In this document: positions 1 to 6,278 of the stretch, piece by piece | Numbering within the stretch: position 1 is the stretch's first letter | Layout: the number at the start of each line of letters is the position of its first letter | Assembly: GCA_964621645.1 (NCBI GenBank) | Contig: CAZUMH010000130.1 | Coordinates: 1 to 7,321 of the forward strand | DNA from: CAZUMH01 sp964621645 | GTDB lineage: Bacteria > Zhuqueibacterota > QNDG01 > JAGLOF01 | Reading direction: 5' to 3' | Length of the DNA: 7,321 nucleotides | Notes under the pieces: model-generated | The model's input: the letters and a program-made list of their open reading frames with translations, nothing else | Told to the model about the DNA's origin: nothing | The model's database searches: none | Translations under genes and position numbers: made by a program

Positions 1-2
1 GC

Positions 3-203
3 AAGGATTACACGGTGAGGATGAAAGAATTCTTCGATCATTATCTGAAGGACGCTCCGGCTCCGTCCTGGTGGGAAAAGGGTGTGAATCATCTGCAACT
101 CAAAGAGCATCTGAAGGAGAGGGCTAAGCTGCTCAAGCCTCCCGAAAAAGAGAAGGATGAGAAAAAGGAAGAGTTGAAAAAGGTGAAAGAGATAGAAGAA
201 TAG
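3..203 (+). CDS. S9 (prolyl oligopeptidase-like) serine peptidase, C-terminal end only
   Basis: The gene enters from the left edge in an open frame and stops at TAG 201-203; 66 codons are visible. The residues FFDHYLKDAPAPSWWEKG match what I know of the extreme C-terminus of S9 peptidases, where the last helix of the alpha/beta-hydrolase domain ends in FFDxYLKxxPAPxWMxxG. The catalytic Ser, Asp and His lie upstream of the window, so activity cannot be judged. Family members usually stop soon after this motif. Here about 35 more residues follow, nearly all Lys and Glu with a few Leu (LKPPEKEKDEKKEELKK and onward), which looks like a solvent-exposed charged helix. GTG 15 and ATG 21 are internal codons, not starts, because the family motif continues upstream of them. 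The next gene begins 48 bp downstream on the same strand and could be co-transcribed. Family assignment is by motif recall. Confidence 0.75.
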   Translation, partial: KDYTVRMKEFFDHYLKDAPAPSWWEKGVNHLQLKEHLKERAKLLKPPEKEKDEKKEELKKVKEIEE

Positions 204-251
204 AGACCCGGCTTCAGCAAAGGATTAATATCAGTCCTTGGAGGAACAGCA

Positions 252-1826
252 ATGAATGTCTGCAGCGTGAAGGAGATGCAGGAACTGGACCGTGCCGCCA
301 TCAAGGAGTACGGGATCCCGGATGAACTGCTCATGGAAAACGCCGGTCTGGCCGTCGCCAGGGTAATCAGTGACAACTTCCATGTGAACGGAACCTGCTT
401 CGCTATCCTTTGCGGGGGAGGCAATAACGGCGGTGACGGACTGGTAGTGGCTCGGGCCCTGCATTCCCGCGGCGGGCAGGTGCGGGTGGCCCTGCTGGGT
501 GATCCGGCAAAATTCAAGGGGGCGGCCCTGTTAAACTATCGCATCGCTTCCCGTCTTGGTATACCCATGGAACGGGTGGCCGATATCGATCTGCTCGAGG
601 ATATTCTGCTGGCTTCGGAAGTAGTGGTCGACGCCATCTTTGGAACCGGCCTGCAACGACCGCTGGAAGGATTATATCTGGAGGCCGTTAAGGCAGTAAA
701 CGACAGCGTGTTGCCGGTGGTTGCCGTCGACATTCCCTCGGGGATCAACGGGGACAACGGCCGGGTGATGGGCGCAGCCGTAGAGGCTGATATAACCATT
801 ACCTTCGGTCTGCCCAAGACGGGCACCCTGTTCTATCCCGGATATGCCCGTTGCGGCGAGCTTTTCCTTAGCAGCATCTCCTTCCCTCCTGAGATGATCG
901 CTTCCCGGAATATACCGACCGAAATAAACGAACCGGTGGTCCTGCCTCCCCGCCTGGAAGAGGGTCACAAGGGCAGTTTCGGTGATGTCCTCTTCATCGC
1001 CGGATCGGCAGGATACCTGGGGGCGCCGGCCTTTTCCGCCCTCTCCTTTCTCAAGGCCGGCGGCGGCTACTCCCGTCTGGCCGCGCCGCGCTCGGTCGTC
1101 AATGTACTGGGGAGCAGCGGCAGCGAACTGGTGTTCCATCCCCAGGAGGAGACGGAGACCGGCAGTCTTTCCATAAAAAACAAGGAGAGTCTGCTGGATC
1201 TTATCAAGAAGGTTGATCTGGTGGTGCTGGGGCCAGGGCTTTCTTTGCATGAAGAAATCCGGGAACTGGTCCGGGAACTGATCCCCCTGATCGATAAGCC
1301 GCTGCTTCTGGATGGCGACGGGCTTACTGCGGCGGCCGGGGACACCGATCTCTGTGCCGGCCGCCGGGCGGCCACCATCCTTACCCCCCATCCGGGAGAG
1401 ATGGCCAGCCTCTGCGGGAAATCAATAGATGAGATAATGAACGATCCCCTGGAGATTCTGCGGCAGGAATGCCGGCGCCGCAATGCTATCATTGTTCTCA
1501 AGGGAGCCCATTCCCTCATCGGTTTGCCTGAGGGGGAGGTTTTCATTAATCCCAGCGGCAACAGCGGCATGGCGACAGCCGGTTCCGGGGATGTTCTCAG
1601 CGGCACCATCGCGGCCATGCTCGGGTTGGGGCTGTCAGTTGAAGATGGCACCCGGACAGGGGTATTTCTGCATGGACTGGCGGGGGATTTGGCGGCCGAG
1701 GAGCTGGGAGAGGACGGCATGACCGCCCGGGATATTATGGAGGCCCTGCCGGAGGCTCTCTCACTCTATAGGGAAGAGTACGACCAAATTATGGAGGACT
1801 GTTACGGGATGGTTGAGGAGATGTAA
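252..1826 (+). CDS. nnr: Bifunctional NAD(P)H-hydrate repair enzyme (NAD(P)HX epimerase / ADP- or ATP-dependent dehydratase)
   Basis: The product repairs hydrated NADH and NADPH in the cytosol. The N-terminal YjeF_N domain interconverts the R and S forms of NAD(P)HX, and the C-terminal ribokinase-fold domain dehydrates S-NAD(P)HX using ADP (bacterial type) or ATP. The 524 residues match the usual fused length. N-domain (about 1-215): GGGNNGGDG at 55-63, VVDAIFGTG at 125-133 with the expected catalytic Asp127, and VDIPSGING at 159-167. C-domain (about 230-505): KGSFGDVLFIAGS at 240-252, GPGL at 327-330, TPHPGE at 378-383, and the nucleotide-binding AGSGDVLSG at 443-451 with Asp447 as the expected catalytic residue. 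LDGDGL at 353-358 replaces the more common LDADAL/LDADGL, a mild variant. The start is ATG 252, preceded by GGAGG at 240-244. All signature motifs are intact, so the enzyme should be functional. It is clearly more GC-rich than the operon that follows. Confidence 0.96.
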   Translation: MNVCSVKEMQELDRAAIKEYGIPDELLMENAGLAVARVISDNFHVNGTCFAILCGGGNNGGDGLVVARALHSRGGQVRVALLGDPAKFKGAALLNYRIASRLGIPMERVADIDLLEDILLASEVVVDAIFGTGLQRPLEGLYLEAVKAVNDSVLPVVAVDIPSGINGDNGRVMGAAVEADITITFGLPKTGTLFYPGYARCGELFLSSISFPPEMIASRNIPTEINEPVVLPPRLEEGHKGSFGDVLFIAGSAGYLGAPAFSALSFLKAGGGYSRLAAPRSVVNVLGSSGSELVFHPQEETETGSLSIKNKESLLDLIKKVDLVVLGPGLSLHEEIRELVRELIPLIDKPLLLDGDGLTAAAGDTDLCAGRRAATILTPHPGEMASLCGKSIDEIMNDPLEILRQECRRRNAIIVLKGAHSLIGLPEGEVFINPSGNSGMATAGSGDVLSGTIAAMLGLGLSVEDGTRTGVFLHGLAGDLAAEELGEDGMTARDIMEALPEALSLYREEYDQIMEDCYGMVEEM

Positions 1827-1884
1827 TCGGAGGTATAGATCCGAGAGCAAATTATTGCTGTTACTTTTCATATCCCAGAAAAAC

Positions 1885-1920
1885 AGGAAACCGGGCAAAA
1901 CTTTTCCCCGGGCTTTTGCC
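1885..1920 (+). terminator. Possible Rho-independent terminator downstream of nnr
   Basis: About 60 bp after the nnr stop, CCGGG (1891-1895) pairs with CCCGG (1907-1911) and is followed by GCTTTT, with an A-rich flank before it. An alternative overlapping pairing, GGCAAAA (1894-1900) with TTTTGCC (1914-1920), uses the same bases. The stem is short and the T-tract has only four bases. This is a plausible but weak terminator that would separate nnr from the operon downstream. Confidence 0.35.
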
Positions 1921-2005
1921 TATGAGGCAGGAGAATGTATATTCCCTTTGCATTTTAAAAGACAGTATGGTTCAAGCGGAAACCAATCTATTATAAATTA
2001 AAAAG

Positions 2006-2311
2006 ATGGGCAAAGGAATAATACGGTTTTTTGGTTTTGGGCTTAAATTTTCTTATATTGTTGAAAATAAGAGATATAATCATTGTCTATCTCTGTCTTC
2101 TGGTTATTGTTTCCACTTTACAAAAATAAGCGATACTATGATTGATGGAAAAACCATAATTTCTAAAACATCCGATCGCGTACATTGGGAAGATGTACCA
2201 ACATCAGGATCGACGATTAATTTTGATCTCCTGCAGGCACACTATTTTACCTTTTCTTTTCAGAATTTCATCGATGTTTTCACCGCCTATTCCTGTGAAG
2301 GATACGCCTAG
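2006..2311 (+). CDS. Doubtful 101-residue hypothetical protein in AT-rich spacer
   Basis: An open frame runs from ATG 2006 to TAG 2309-2311. I do not recognise the product. It is rich in Phe, Tyr, Ser and Ile, has no clear signal peptide and no convincing transmembrane segment, and shows no motif I can name. There is no good Shine-Dalgarno sequence: upstream is a run of A and T ending in AAAAAG. A consensus TATAAT lies inside it at 2075-2080. The reading frame may be chance, a gene remnant, or a transcribed leader of the abl operon that begins at 2404. Coding status is not established. Confidence 0.2.
   Translation: MGKGIIRFFGFGLKFSYIVENKRYNHCLSLSSGYCFHFTKISDTMIDGKTIISKTSDRVHWEDVPTSGSTINFDLLQAHYFTFSFQNFIDVFTAYSCEGYA
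2052..2080 (+). promoter_or_regulatory. Candidate sigma-70-type promoter for the abl operon
   Basis: A perfect -10 box TATAAT lies at 2075-2080. The hexamer 17 bp upstream, CTTATA (2052-2057), matches only 3 of 6 positions of TTGACA. If used, the transcript would carry an untranslated leader of roughly 315 bases before ablA. In sequence this AT-rich a TATAAT can arise by chance, so the call is weak. Confidence 0.2.
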
Positions 2312-2403
2312 CCCTTCTTAATTACTTTTTTACCAATTGCCTGTTGTGCTGTCCTGCGATGGTTCAACAGCGCATATAAAGATATATATACAGGGGCAGG
2401 GCC

Positions 2404-3732
2404 ATGACGGTATATAACAAAAAACAGAAAAAATTAGCGACAAATATTGACTCCAACGCAACCATAGAGCAATGGAAGGACTGGAGATGGCAATTAAAAC
2501 ACAGTATCAAGGATATCGATACTTTTCAAAATGTGTCCGGAATAGATTTCAAGCCGGGAGAAAGGAAGAAACTCAAAAAAACCCTGGATAAATTTCCTCT
2601 TTCCATTACGCCCTATTATTGTTCACTTATTAAGCCGCGCTCATACGAGTATGATCCGATTTTTAAACAGGCATTTCCTTCTGCAGAAGAACTCAATTCA
2701 GATCAATTTGAGATGGAAGATCCGCTGGCGGAAGATAAAGACAGCCCGGCTCCGGGTATTACCCACCGCTATCCCGACCGGGTTCTGTTTACCATAAGCA
2801 ATACCTGTTCCATGTATTGCCGGCATTGTACCCGTAAACGGAAAGTAGGAGATGTGGATTTTATCCCGAATAGAGGGATGATAAAGGCCGGGATCAGCTA
2901 TATAAAGAAAACTCCCCAGGTCCGGGACGTGCTGTTATCAGGCGGAGATCCGTTTATGCTGAGTAATGATTACCTGGACTGGATCCTGGGAGAAATACGG
3001 AATATACCGCATGTGGAAGTGATCCGTATCGGCACCCGGATGCCGGTAGTGCTCCCGTATCGGGTTACGGATGACCTGGTGAACATGCTTGCAAAACACC
3101 ATCCGCTGTGGATCAATACCCATTTTAATCATCCCAGAGAAATGTCATCTTCTGCTAAAATCGCCTTGGCCAAGTTGGCCGATGCCGGAATACCTCTGGG
3201 GAATCAGTCCGTTCTCCTTGCCGGAGTAAACGACTGTCCCCGTATAATGAAAGCGCTGGTTCACAAGCTGGTAAAAAACCGGGTCAGACCGTACTACCTT
3301 TATCAATGTGATCTTTCCGAGGGGCTTTCCCATTTCAGAACTCCGGTGGGTAAAGGCATCGAAATTATCGAAAGTCTTATCGGGCATACAAGTGGCTTTG
3401 CGGTGCCCACATATGTGATTGATGCCCCGGGCGGAGGGGGGAAGATTCCGATCATGCCGAATTATATCATTTCCTGGTCCACCAACAAAGTGGTGCTCCG
3501 CAATTATGAAGGTGTTATCACCTCGTATAAGGAACCTGATTCATATGAACCGGTATTCTGTGACCGGGATTGTGACAACTGTAAACTGGAACTCGACCTG
3601 GAAGATTCCGATGAAGAAAATGCCGTGGGAGTGGCAAAACTGCTTTCTGATGCCGAATCTCAGTTTTCCCTGGTTCCGGAAAATCTAGATCGTATTGAGC
3701 GAAGAACCATTAATGCGGATCAAGAGGAATAG
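2404..3732 (+). CDS. ablA: L-lysine 2,3-aminomutase (radical SAM, PLP-dependent), N-acetyl-beta-lysine pathway
   Basis: This enzyme converts L-lysine to L-beta-lysine in the cytosol using a [4Fe-4S] cluster, S-adenosylmethionine and PLP. The 442 residues match the family length. The cluster motif CSMYCRHC gives C135, C139 and C142, followed by the usual RKRKVGD. LLSGGDPF at 177-184 is the GGD-type SAM-binding segment. Counterparts of the Clostridium subterminale enzyme (numbering shifted by about 10) are all present: D303 and D340, which bind the lysine amino group; K347 in APGGGGK, which forms the PLP aldimine; and C278 of the structural zinc site. The remaining zinc ligands appear as C386, C390 and C393 (CxxxCxxC). 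Keeping both Asp residues favours lysine over glutamate 2,3-aminomutase. The start is ATG 2404, with a G-rich Shine-Dalgarno at 2392-2400. The symporter starts 2 bp after the stop and ablB follows, which fixes the pathway as acetyl-beta-lysine synthesis rather than lysine fermentation. Confidence 0.95.
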   Translation: MTVYNKKQKKLATNIDSNATIEQWKDWRWQLKHSIKDIDTFQNVSGIDFKPGERKKLKKTLDKFPLSITPYYCSLIKPRSYEYDPIFKQAFPSAEELNSDQFEMEDPLAEDKDSPAPGITHRYPDRVLFTISNTCSMYCRHCTRKRKVGDVDFIPNRGMIKAGISYIKKTPQVRDVLLSGGDPFMLSNDYLDWILGEIRNIPHVEVIRIGTRMPVVLPYRVTDDLVNMLAKHHPLWINTHFNHPREMSSSAKIALAKLADAGIPLGNQSVLLAGVNDCPRIMKALVHKLVKNRVRPYYLYQCDLSEGLSHFRTPVGKGIEIIESLIGHTSGFAVPTYVIDAPGGGGKIPIMPNYIISWSTNKVVLRNYEGVITSYKEPDSYEPVFCDRDCDNCKLELDLEDSDEENAVGVAKLLSDAESQFSLVPENLDRIERRTINADQEE

Positions 3733-3734
3733 AC

Positions 3735-5165
3735 ATGACGGTTTTTGACCTTTCTATCTTCGGGATCTATTTTATCATAATACTGGCTGTCGGAGTCTAT
3801 TTCTTTCTGAAAAACGAGGGGAAGGAAGAATATTATGTCGGTAACCGGGATATGTCCGCTTTTCATGTCGGTATGTCTATCGTGGCGACGGATGTGGGAG
3901 GAGGGTTCTCCATTGGTCTGGGAGGATTGGGGTTTTTGATGGGACTTTCCGGCAGCTGGCTGCTGTTCACCGGATTGGCCGGTGCCTGGCTTGCCGCGGT
4001 GCTGGTCATCCCCCGCATTAAAAAAGTAGATGTCAAAGAGGGAATGCTCAGTTTTCCCGATTTTCTCAGGTTTCGTTATGGCGGCAAAGTGGCCCTGACC
4101 GCGGCCGTCGTTTCAGGGATCGGTTATTTGGGTTTTACCGGAGCCCAGGTGCTGGCGGGAGCGAAACTGGCCGCCGGAACGGTGCTGTCGGATATCACCT
4201 GGATGGATCCGTTGCATCTGGGACTGTACGTGATGGCGGGAATCATCATTTTCTATACCGTGCTGGGGGGGATAAAGGCAGTAATATATACAGACACCAT
4301 ACAGTGGATCGTCCTCCTGACCGGCCTGCTTTTTTTCGGCGTCCCTTTTACCCTGTATAAAACAGGCGGATTTTCCAATCTGGCCGCCAGGCTGCCGGCT
4401 GAATTTTTTACCCTGACCAATATTTCCCCCGTCCAGTTCATCAACTGGATATTTACCATCGTTCCCATCTGGTTTGTGGCCATGACGCTCTATCAGAGAA
4501 TCTATGCCTGTAAAAATGAAAAAGAGGCCCGTAAGGCATTTTACATCGCCGGATTACTGGAATATCCCCTGATGGCTTTTCTGGGGGTGTTCTTAGGGAT
4601 GTGCGGACGGTACTTCTACCCGCACGTGGAAGCCGAAATGGCGATGCCCATGCTGGTTTCATCCGTACTTCCAATCGGAATCACCGGTATTGTCATCGCG
4701 GCCTATTTTTCCGCGATTATGTCTACCGCCGACAGTTGTCTGATAGCGTCTTCCGGCAACTTCTTAAATGATATTATCGAGCGCTATTGGCTGAAAAACA
4801 AATCGGACAAATTCATCATCCACGCCTCTCAGCTGGTGACGTTGATCATTGGGGTTACCGCCGTGATCATCGCCGGTTCCTTTGCGACGGTCCTTGATAT
4901 TATCCTGCATGCCTATGCTTTTATGGTCGCCGGACTCTTCGTACCGACATTGGGCGCTTATTTCTGGAAACGGAGCACCGGTACCGGCGCCCTGATCAGC
5001 ATGTTTCTGGGAGGCGGCACAACCCTCGGCCTGATCATCTCCGGTAAACCTTTTTACTGGGGACTTGATGCCAGCATACCCGGTATTTTTATTTCAGCTG
5101 TAACCTTTGTCCTTGTTTCACTTCTCACCAAACCCAATAAAGAGGAACACCTTATTCATGGCTGA
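3735..5165 (+). CDS. Sodium:solute symporter (SSS family) embedded in the abl operon
   Basis: This is an inner-membrane Na+-coupled transporter of the SSS/PutP-like family, with 476 residues and about 13 hydrophobic segments (first near 5-25, last near 447-464). The N-terminus shows the usual EEYYVGNRDM (31-40) and the glycine-rich TM2 region around TDVGGGFSIG (52-61). AAYFSAIMSTADS (322-334) is the conserved TM8 segment; S330 and T331 correspond to the Na2 sodium-site residues known in PutP. YTVLGGIKAVIYTDTIQ (174-190) is another family hallmark. The start is ATG 3735, 2 bp after the ablA stop, with AGAGGA inside the end of ablA. Its stop overlaps the ablB start by 8 bp, so translation is probably coupled. 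The substrate cannot be read from sequence. Context suggests lysine, beta-lysine, N-acetyl-beta-lysine or another compatible solute (inference). Confidence 0.92.
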   Translation: MTVFDLSIFGIYFIIILAVGVYFFLKNEGKEEYYVGNRDMSAFHVGMSIVATDVGGGFSIGLGGLGFLMGLSGSWLLFTGLAGAWLAAVLVIPRIKKVDVKEGMLSFPDFLRFRYGGKVALTAAVVSGIGYLGFTGAQVLAGAKLAAGTVLSDITWMDPLHLGLYVMAGIIIFYTVLGGIKAVIYTDTIQWIVLLTGLLFFGVPFTLYKTGGFSNLAARLPAEFFTLTNISPVQFINWIFTIVPIWFVAMTLYQRIYACKNEKEARKAFYIAGLLEYPLMAFLGVFLGMCGRYFYPHVEAEMAMPMLVSSVLPIGITGIVIAAYFSAIMSTADSCLIASSGNFLNDIIERYWLKNKSDKFIIHASQLVTLIIGVTAVIIAGSFATVLDIILHAYAFMVAGLFVPTLGAYFWKRSTGTGALISMFLGGGTTLGLIISGKPFYWGLDASIPGIFISAVTFVLVSLLTKPNKEEHLIHG

Positions 5166-6000
5166 TACAATTGAAAAAATAGGTAATTCCGTCATTCAGC
5201 ACGGCTCTTTTAATGACCGTATCTATCTCATGAAATGCAGGAAAGCTGATTATCCGGACATAATTGAAAAGCTTTTTAAGATTGCCTCAAAGAATTCCTA
5301 CACTAAAATCTTCGCCAAAGTTCCGGAATGGGCTGTCGAGGGCTTCCGCAAGGCTGGATTTGTTAAAGAAGCCTTTATCCCGAAATTTTACAGCGGTAAA
5401 ACGGATGTATTTTTTTATTCCAATTTTTTAAGCAAGGAACGGAGGCGTTTGACGGAGACCAGGAAGGAAAAGATTCAAAAAAATATTGCCTTGGCAAAGG
5501 AAAAAGGCAAAAAGCCGTTCAAGCAGAAGGCGGCCCCATTATTTACTCTCCGCAGGCTGGATGAGAGAGATATTCTCCAGCTGACCAGTGTATATGAAGC
5601 TGTTTTCGACACCTATCCGTTTCCTATTTTTAAGGATAATTACATCCGAAAGACCATGCGGGAGAACGTCGTCTATTTTGGCGCTTTCAAGGGAGAAACG
5701 CTGATTGCTGCCTCTTCGGCCGAAATGGACGTGGAAAACAGAAACGCGGAGATGACGGATTTTGCCACCAGGCCGGATTACCGGGGGCACAGTACCGCCT
5801 CTCTGCTGCTCGATCTGATGGAAGCGGAAATGCGGGAGAGAGGCATTAATACCCTTTATACTATTGCCCGTTCCCATTCAGCGGGGATGAATATTACCTT
5901 TGCCAAGAAGAATTACATCTATTCAGGAACGTTGATCAACAACACCAATATTAGCGGCCGGATCGAGAGCATGAATGTCTGGTATAAATTATTCTGGTGA
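5158..6000 (+). CDS. ablB: Beta-lysine N-epsilon-acetyltransferase (GNAT)
   Basis: This enzyme acetylates beta-lysine with acetyl-CoA to give N-epsilon-acetyl-beta-lysine, a compatible solute. The 280 residues fit the AblB family. The N-terminal part has the family signature IEKIGNSVIQHGSFNDRIYL (5-24) and YTKIFAKVP (48-56). A basic linker (about 93-125) leads to a C-terminal GNAT domain with MTDFATRPDYRGHSTASLLL (199-218). The acetyl-CoA motif A core reads RGHSTA (209-214), with Ser where R-x-x-G-x-G/A predicts Gly. The N-E-M-T region and the closing NVWYKLF look intact. I chose ATG 5158 because the family N-terminus begins there and AGAGGAA (5141-5147) sits at good spacing. The in-frame TTG 5107 would add 17 residues that only translate symporter sequence. 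The gene is last in the operon; convergent genes start beyond 6062, and no strong terminator lies in the 62-bp gap. Confidence 0.93.
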   Translation: MADTIEKIGNSVIQHGSFNDRIYLMKCRKADYPDIIEKLFKIASKNSYTKIFAKVPEWAVEGFRKAGFVKEAFIPKFYSGKTDVFFYSNFLSKERRRLTETRKEKIQKNIALAKEKGKKPFKQKAAPLFTLRRLDERDILQLTSVYEAVFDTYPFPIFKDNYIRKTMRENVVYFGAFKGETLIAASSAEMDVENRNAEMTDFATRPDYRGHSTASLLLDLMEAEMRERGINTLYTIARSHSAGMNITFAKKNYIYSGTLINNTNISGRIESMNVWYKLFW

Positions 6001-6062
6001 GGCATCCTTCTTAGGCACGGTGGTATACCTTATCGGAAGATATTACAATGCGGGGTTCTGTC

Positions 6063-6254
6063 TTATTGCCGCAGCTTTTTCAGCAGTTCTGTGACGGCTG
6101 CTTCCGCCGCGGCACGGGCGGTAAATCCGGTGTTGCTGTTACCGATATTTTTTCTGGAGCTGATTGACCATAAAATCTCACCGGTTCTGACTCCGACCAA
6201 TCGGGCGGAAAAATCAACATCGCCTCCCCAGACCTGACAGCGGATCCATTCCAT
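6063..6254 (-). pseudogene. C-terminal remnant of a CsgG/LpoB-like envelope protein
   Basis: The minus strand encodes 63 residues from ATG 6254 to TAA 6063-6065; the frame is open up to 6278, directly against the stop codon of the upstream PAS gene. VDFSARLVGVRTGEILWSIS followed by an Ala-rich helix (ARAAAEAAVTELLKKL) is what I recall of the C-terminus of CsgG/LpoB-like proteins (typically SARLVDVxTGEVLWS, then a final helix). Such proteins are lipoproteins of around 200 residues acting at the outer membrane. The signal peptide, lipobox and most of the fold are absent here, and none is found upstream in other frames because that DNA encodes the PAS protein. It therefore looks like a 5'-truncated fragment. 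It could be expressed as a short peptide by readthrough from the genes upstream, but no good Shine-Dalgarno precedes ATG 6254. Confidence 0.55.
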
Positions 6255-6278
6255 GGAATCTTCAGGAACAGGATTATG

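Larger units (their letters stand above)
1827..2403. other. 577-bp AT-rich spacer between nnr and the abl operon
   Basis: This is the longest stretch without a confident gene. It contains the weak terminator near 1885-1920, the doubtful ORF 2006-2311, TATTAT at 1989-1994, TATAAT at 2075-2080, and an AT-rich track (ATATAAAGATATATATA) at 2374-2390 just before the ablA ribosome-binding region. No tRNA, riboswitch fold, insertion-sequence ends or repeat array is recognisable. In methanogens the ablAB genes are induced by salt, so a regulated promoter is expected here, but no operator can be identified by eye. Confidence 0.6.

Noticed and set aside
672..1391. 239-codon minus-strand frame opposite nnr
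   Set aside because: Mirror of a GC-rich coding region; the + strand encodes all NNR motifs and the minus translation has no recognisable domain.
1067..1720. 217-codon minus-strand frame opposite nnr
   Set aside because: Ser/Arg/Pro-rich translation typical of antisense frames in GC-rich genes; no independent evidence.
1813..2001. 62-codon + strand reading frame starting TTG inside the end of nnr
   Set aside because: TTG start inside another gene, no family resemblance, and it runs through the terminator-like hairpin. Most likely chance.
1967..2367. Direct repeat ATGGTTCAA at 1967-1975 and 2359-2367, also resembling a tRNA T-loop
   Set aside because: Nine bases repeated in about 580 bp is within chance, and no tRNA acceptor or anticodon stems can be folded around either copy.
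2404..3732. Glutamate 2,3-aminomutase or EF-P lysine aminomutase (EpmB) as alternatives for the radical SAM gene
   Set aside because: Both lysine-binding Asp residues (D303, D340) and the zinc-site tail are present, and ablB is in the same operon. EpmB proteins are shorter and lack the tail.
5107..5157. Upstream TTG start for ablB
   Set aside because: It would add 17 residues that only re-read symporter sequence; ATG 5158 has a better Shine-Dalgarno and matches the family N-terminus.
6001..6062. Terminator in the gap after ablB
   Set aside because: Only the short palindrome GGTATACC (6022-6029) is present, with no T-run.
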